A DNA stretch of 47,960 bases, from assembly GCF_023264895.1 (NCBI RefSeq), contig NZ_JAHFUY010000028.1, positions 10,637 through 58,596 on the forward strand. The letters are read 5' to 3'. The notes below the pieces were generated by a model, which did not search any database, had not been told where the DNA came from, and saw only the letters and a list, made by a program, of their open reading frames with translations. This DNA comes from Herbiconiux sp. Its GTDB lineage: Bacteria > Actinomycetota > Actinomycetes > Actinomycetales > Microbacteriaceae. Both the position numbers and the translations under genes were made by a program. Positions 46,201-47,960 of this stretch are shown one piece after another (position 1 is the first letter of the stretch; each line of letters opens with the position of its first letter).

Positions 46201-47369
46201 TCGTACATCTTCGAGCCGACGACCGACACGGCGTAGACCGGTCCGTCGTAGTTGAGGTCGGCGTTCCAGGTGGTGGGGTTGCCCTCCTCGGCGTCGTTCG
46301 TGTTGCCGCGACCGTAGTTGTGGTCGTGGCCCTGCAGCACGAGGTCGACGTTGTTCGCCTCGAACAGCGGCACCCAGGCCTCACGGATGGCGCGGTTGTT
46401 GCGCCCCTCGTCGAGCGAGAACACGGGTTGGTGGAAGTACACCACGGTCCACTTGTTCGGGTTCGACTCGAGGGTCTCCTTCAGCCACTGGGTCTGCACC
46501 GCGAGCGCCGCGGCATCCGTGATGTTGCTGTTGAGCGAGATGAAGCGCACGCCCTGGTAGTCGGAGTAGTAGACGGTGCCATCCAGCAGCGCCTCGATCT
46601 CGTCCGATCCGCTCGGGCCGTTCTCGGGGTAGGCGAACTGCGCCGACCACTGCTTCGAGAGCTCCTCGCCCTCGTACTCGTGGTTGCCGGCGGCCGCGAG
46701 GAAGTTCTGCGTGCCGAACTGGTAGCCGGAGGCGTCGAACACCTCGCCCCACTGGGCGTCGTCGTTCGCGTCGTCGATGAGGTCGCCCGCCTGCAGCACG
46801 AGGCTCGCGTCGGGGCGGTCACGGAAGGCGTTGCGGATGACGCGGCTGGCGTCGGAGAGGATGCCGTTCTGCACGTCGCCGAGGTAGATGAACGAGAAGT
46901 CCTCCGCCGTCGCCGCCGCGGTGGTGAAGTGCTGCCACTCGCTGAAGTTCGTGCCGTCGCCCACGCGGTACTGGTACTGCGTGGCGGGCGTGAGGCCCGT
47001 GAACTCGACCGTGTGGAACTCCTCGTCCCAGCCGCCCGCCGCCACCGTGGTGGTGGAGGTGGCGTCGATCTTCTGGATGCCCGTGGGGTACGGCGTGGCC
47101 GTGGCCTCACGGAGCTCCGCCTTCGGCGAGTTGACCGTGGTGGCGGTGCGCCAGGTCACGGCCTGGCTCGTCGAGAGGTCGCCCGAGGGCGTCAGCACGA
47201 TGCGGTCCGGGATGACCGAGGGGCCGTGCTGCTGGAGCGGCGTGGCGACCGCGGCCTGGGCGGCGGTGCTCGCCCCCAGCACCGGGGTGAACATCGCCGC
47301 CGCGACGGCGGCGGTGGCGAGGCCCGCGAGCAGCCGCGTGGAGCGGGCTCTGGTGGGCGTTGTGGTCAT
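43212..47369 (-). CDS. Secreted purple-acid-phosphatase-like metallophosphoesterase with duplicated beta-propeller modules
   Basis: The 1385-aa exported protein begins with a signal peptide (RLLAGLATAAVAAAMFTPVLG), then a fibronectin-like PAP N-domain (LSTSQAVTWRTATTVNSPKAEL) and the phosphatase core. Metal ligands are in IYLGDVQNG, QAGDLIDD, AAGNHEYEG, VVYFHQPVF and LQGHDHNYGR. A DPTDP-repeat linker (45897-45945) leads to two near-identical 287-aa blocks (each starting SLDSVNKSNA), a second DPTDP linker (44082-44168) and a third, more divergent propeller-like block. No sorting signal is seen. The start at 47369 gives the signal peptide; a GTG overlapping the upstream stop (47429) is an alternative. 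It shares an operon with the LANTG protein. Confidence 0.85.
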   Translation of the reverse strand: MTTTPTRARSTRLLAGLATAAVAAAMFTPVLGASTAAQAAVATPLQQHGPSVIPDRIVLTPSGDLSTSQAVTWRTATTVNSPKAELREATATPYPTGIQKIDATSTTTVAAGGWDEEFHTVEFTGLTPATQYQYRVGDGTNFSEWQHFTTAAATAEDFSFIYLGDVQNGILSDASRVIRNAFRDRPDASLVLQAGDLIDDANDDAQWGEVFDASGYQFGTQNFLAAAGNHEYEGEELSKQWSAQFAYPENGPSGSDEIEALLDGTVYYSDYQGVRFISLNSNITDAAALAVQTQWLKETLESNPNKWTVVYFHQPVFSLDEGRNNRAIREAWVPLFEANNVDLVLQGHDHNYGRGNTNDAEEGNPTTWNADLNYDGPVYAVSVVGSKMYDGAGPRLWTENDAHLKKLQGGVELYQLIDVAGDTMRYESRTADGQYFDGLTIVKNDAGKAVTDDTAPQTIDPSDPGGPCLGCTPNPDPTDPTDPTDPTDPVKTVDYEVISSLDSVNKSNATLPAGSAFSEAKDVLYLGDQNGRNIFEMDPETDEILRTITLPENIRDLGIDDEKELLYVGQQNRNWLVVSIADATFGQVVRGPFSFLESNRSIDVDPVRGYVYGAMPSRGVEVLDAETGESIGVIDGTEDAYYVAADPVNGLVTTTLFQETADAVQLKTYDVEDGFALEWEKTTRVKARQLDVDSTNGLLYVGYTGTAVGTGGFSVHDVHTGALLGDFADPKYGKDGYGISVDEERQRVFVSNRDFRLNPPGSELDAVSVTVSERILPETLAYDTVGSLDSVNKSNAALPAGSAYSASKDVLYLGDQNRQNIFEMDPETDEILRTITLPENIRDLGIDDEKELLYVGQQNRNWLVVSIADATFGQIVRGPFSFLESNRSIDVDPVRGYVYGAMPSRGVEVLDAETGESIGVIDGTAGAYYVAADPANGYVATSFFEDVPDIVQVAAFDVDAGFEQLWESKGRVNARQLDIDSTNGLVYVGYTGTAAGSGGFAVHDVHTGALLGDFADPMYGKDGYGISVDEERQRVFVSNRDFRLNPPGSELDAVSVTISQRRGVEGPVDPTDPTDPTDPTDPTDPTDPTDPTDPTDPEPPAGTGYTPTPLGAIPSSESAPDLDQKPVGSVVDPATGHLFVGNEQRPARVLEIDPATDTVVATHAIPGAETEGVRDVAIDSATGELYVAYGASWIVLDLATDTVKRGPFAFGANVRGLDVDLATGRVYGATRGTGFTVMDAATGAAIQTVETASAGTWQSHGIAVDSASNRLYVTNDNAGGTEGIRVYDATSFELLQSLAVAAPDYRSVDVDGAAGRVYVGHSRDTFENSGIRVLKAADLTEIANFPGTAYGNKVYGVSVDEKLGKVYVSARDRFPTGLIALQRGE
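44160..45890 (-). repeat. Tandem duplication, two 861-bp units in the phosphatase gene
   Basis: Matching stretches at 44201 and 45062 fix a period of 861 bp (287 codons). Long runs, such as 44597-44900 against 45458-45760, differ at few positions. The units are in frame and read SLDSVNKSNA...SELDAVSVT. A recent duplication or ongoing gene conversion explains the high identity. Confidence 0.9.
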
Positions 47370-47425
47370 GGACCGACGGCCTTTCTTCGTGCGTGGAGGG
47401 GTGTGTCCGGATGCGGGGGTCGCGT

Positions 47426-47960
47426 TCACGCGGTGCCTCCCGTGGGACGACGGCGGATGTAGAGCACGGCGAGGGCGATGATGCCCGCGAGCAGCAGGCC
47501 GCCCGCGATCGCGACGGCCGTGCCGGTGAAGCCGGCGCCGGTGTTCGCGAGATCCTTGACGCCCGTGCTCACCGAGCCGTTCGCGAGGATCGTGATCGGA
47601 GCCTTCACGACCGCGCCCGACTCGAGGCCGCGGACCTCGATGTGGTGCGACCCCGGGGTCACGCCGGCCGGGATGCGCGCGGTGTAGAAGTACGCACCGT
47701 TCGCGTCGGCCTTGGGGAAGCCCAGTTCGATCGGGTCGGAGTGCAGAGTGACCTCGAGGTCCTCGTTCGGCCAGAAGCCGGCACCCTTCATGCTGATCGT
47801 GCCGCCCGCGGCCACACCGGTCGCGGAGAGCTCGAGCGGGGTCGGGTTGGCCGCCGGCTTCGGGTCGACCGGGTTCTCGGTGGGCTGGGGGCCCGGGGTC
47901 GGCTCGGTCGTGGGCGGGGTGGTGGGTGCCGTCGTCGGAGGGGTCGTGGGCTCCGTCGTG
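47426..47960 (-). CDS. LANTG-anchored surface protein, C-terminal part (truncated by window edge)
   Basis: The open minus-strand frame continues past the window edge without a start in view. From the edge it encodes a Thr/Pro-rich spacer (TEPTTPPTTAPTTPPTT, then PTPGPQPTENPVDPKP). A beta-rich domain (GGTISMKGAGFWPNEDLEVTLHS...GSHHIEVRGLESG) follows, then the sorting signal LANTGAGFTG, a membrane helix (AVAIAGGLLLAGIIALAVLYI) and the basic tail RRRPTGG. The beta domain is of the kind found before sorting signals of secreted actinobacterial proteins. Its stop overlaps an upstream possible GTG of the phosphatase gene, so the two are probably cotranscribed. Confidence 0.85.
   Translation of the reverse strand, partial: TTEPTTPPTTAPTTPPTTEPTPGPQPTENPVDPKPAANPTPLELSATGVAAGGTISMKGAGFWPNEDLEVTLHSDPIELGFPKADANGAYFYTARIPAGVTPGSHHIEVRGLESGAVVKAPITILANGSVSTGVKDLANTGAGFTGTAVAIAGGLLLAGIIALAVLYIRRRPTGGTA

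Overview
The window is about 48 kb of GC-rich (roughly 70 %) actinobacterial chromosome. Housekeeping gene order (recG, rsmD, thiL, a DUF3515 lipoprotein, ddl, gpsA, plsC, murA, leuD, leuC), the frequent word CGGATGC, many apparently leaderless genes (TANNNT box, 6-8 nt, start codon) and LAxTG/LPxTG surface proteins point to the family Microbacteriaceae. Herbiconiux or a close relative is my guess, not a proof. I see no insertion sequences, prophage genes, CRISPR arrays or rRNA.

Layout. 1-12.6 kb: core genes, mostly on the minus strand (a partial hypothetical gene, recG, thiL, ddl-gpsA-plsC, murA, leuCD), with rsmD and a DUF3515 lipoprotein on plus. 12.6-15.4 kb: a DUF559-like endonuclease-fold protein, then a DUF4097/PadR pair behind three TATATCGCG boxes. 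15.5-23.3 kb: a sortase-assembled pilus locus (large LPLTG adhesin/tip protein, major pilin with a VYPKN lysine motif, class C sortase, M23 peptidase). 23.5-34.9 kb: mixed accessory and housekeeping genes (GH15 hydrolase, FBP zinc-finger protein, small acidic protein, DUF998 protein, tRNA-Glu, lipid kinase, MBL hydrolase, phytoene-dehydrogenase-like oxidoreductase, two-component system, small membrane protein, LANTG glycine-rich surface protein). 35.0-43.1 kb: a plus-strand run of acyl-CoA synthetase, ECF sigma/anti-sigma pair, then a tightly coupled operon of an EPSP-synthase-like protein, an acyl-CoA ligase and an acyl-CoA dehydrogenase, followed by an azoreductase-like flavoprotein. 43.2-47.96 kb: a secreted purple-acid-phosphatase-like protein with duplicated beta-propeller modules and a partial LANTG surface protein.

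The most exciting system is the 38.1-42.4 kb operon. An EPSP synthase homologue with altered active-site residues, an acyl-CoA ligase and an acyl-CoA dehydrogenase is the gene combination known from cyclohexanecarboxyl-CoA (CHC-CoA) formation from shikimate in Streptomyces antibiotic clusters. In Microbacteriaceae, where omega-cyclohexyl fatty acids occur, it could supply the fatty-acid starter unit. Other points of interest are a roughly 90-nt two-hairpin element found just after the stop codon of three unrelated genes, a leucine-rich leader peptide ahead of leuC, a thiL/DUF3515 bidirectional promoter whose two -10 boxes overlap, and the 861-bp tandem duplication in the phosphatase gene.

All calls come from reading the sequence and from remembered family motifs; no searches were run.
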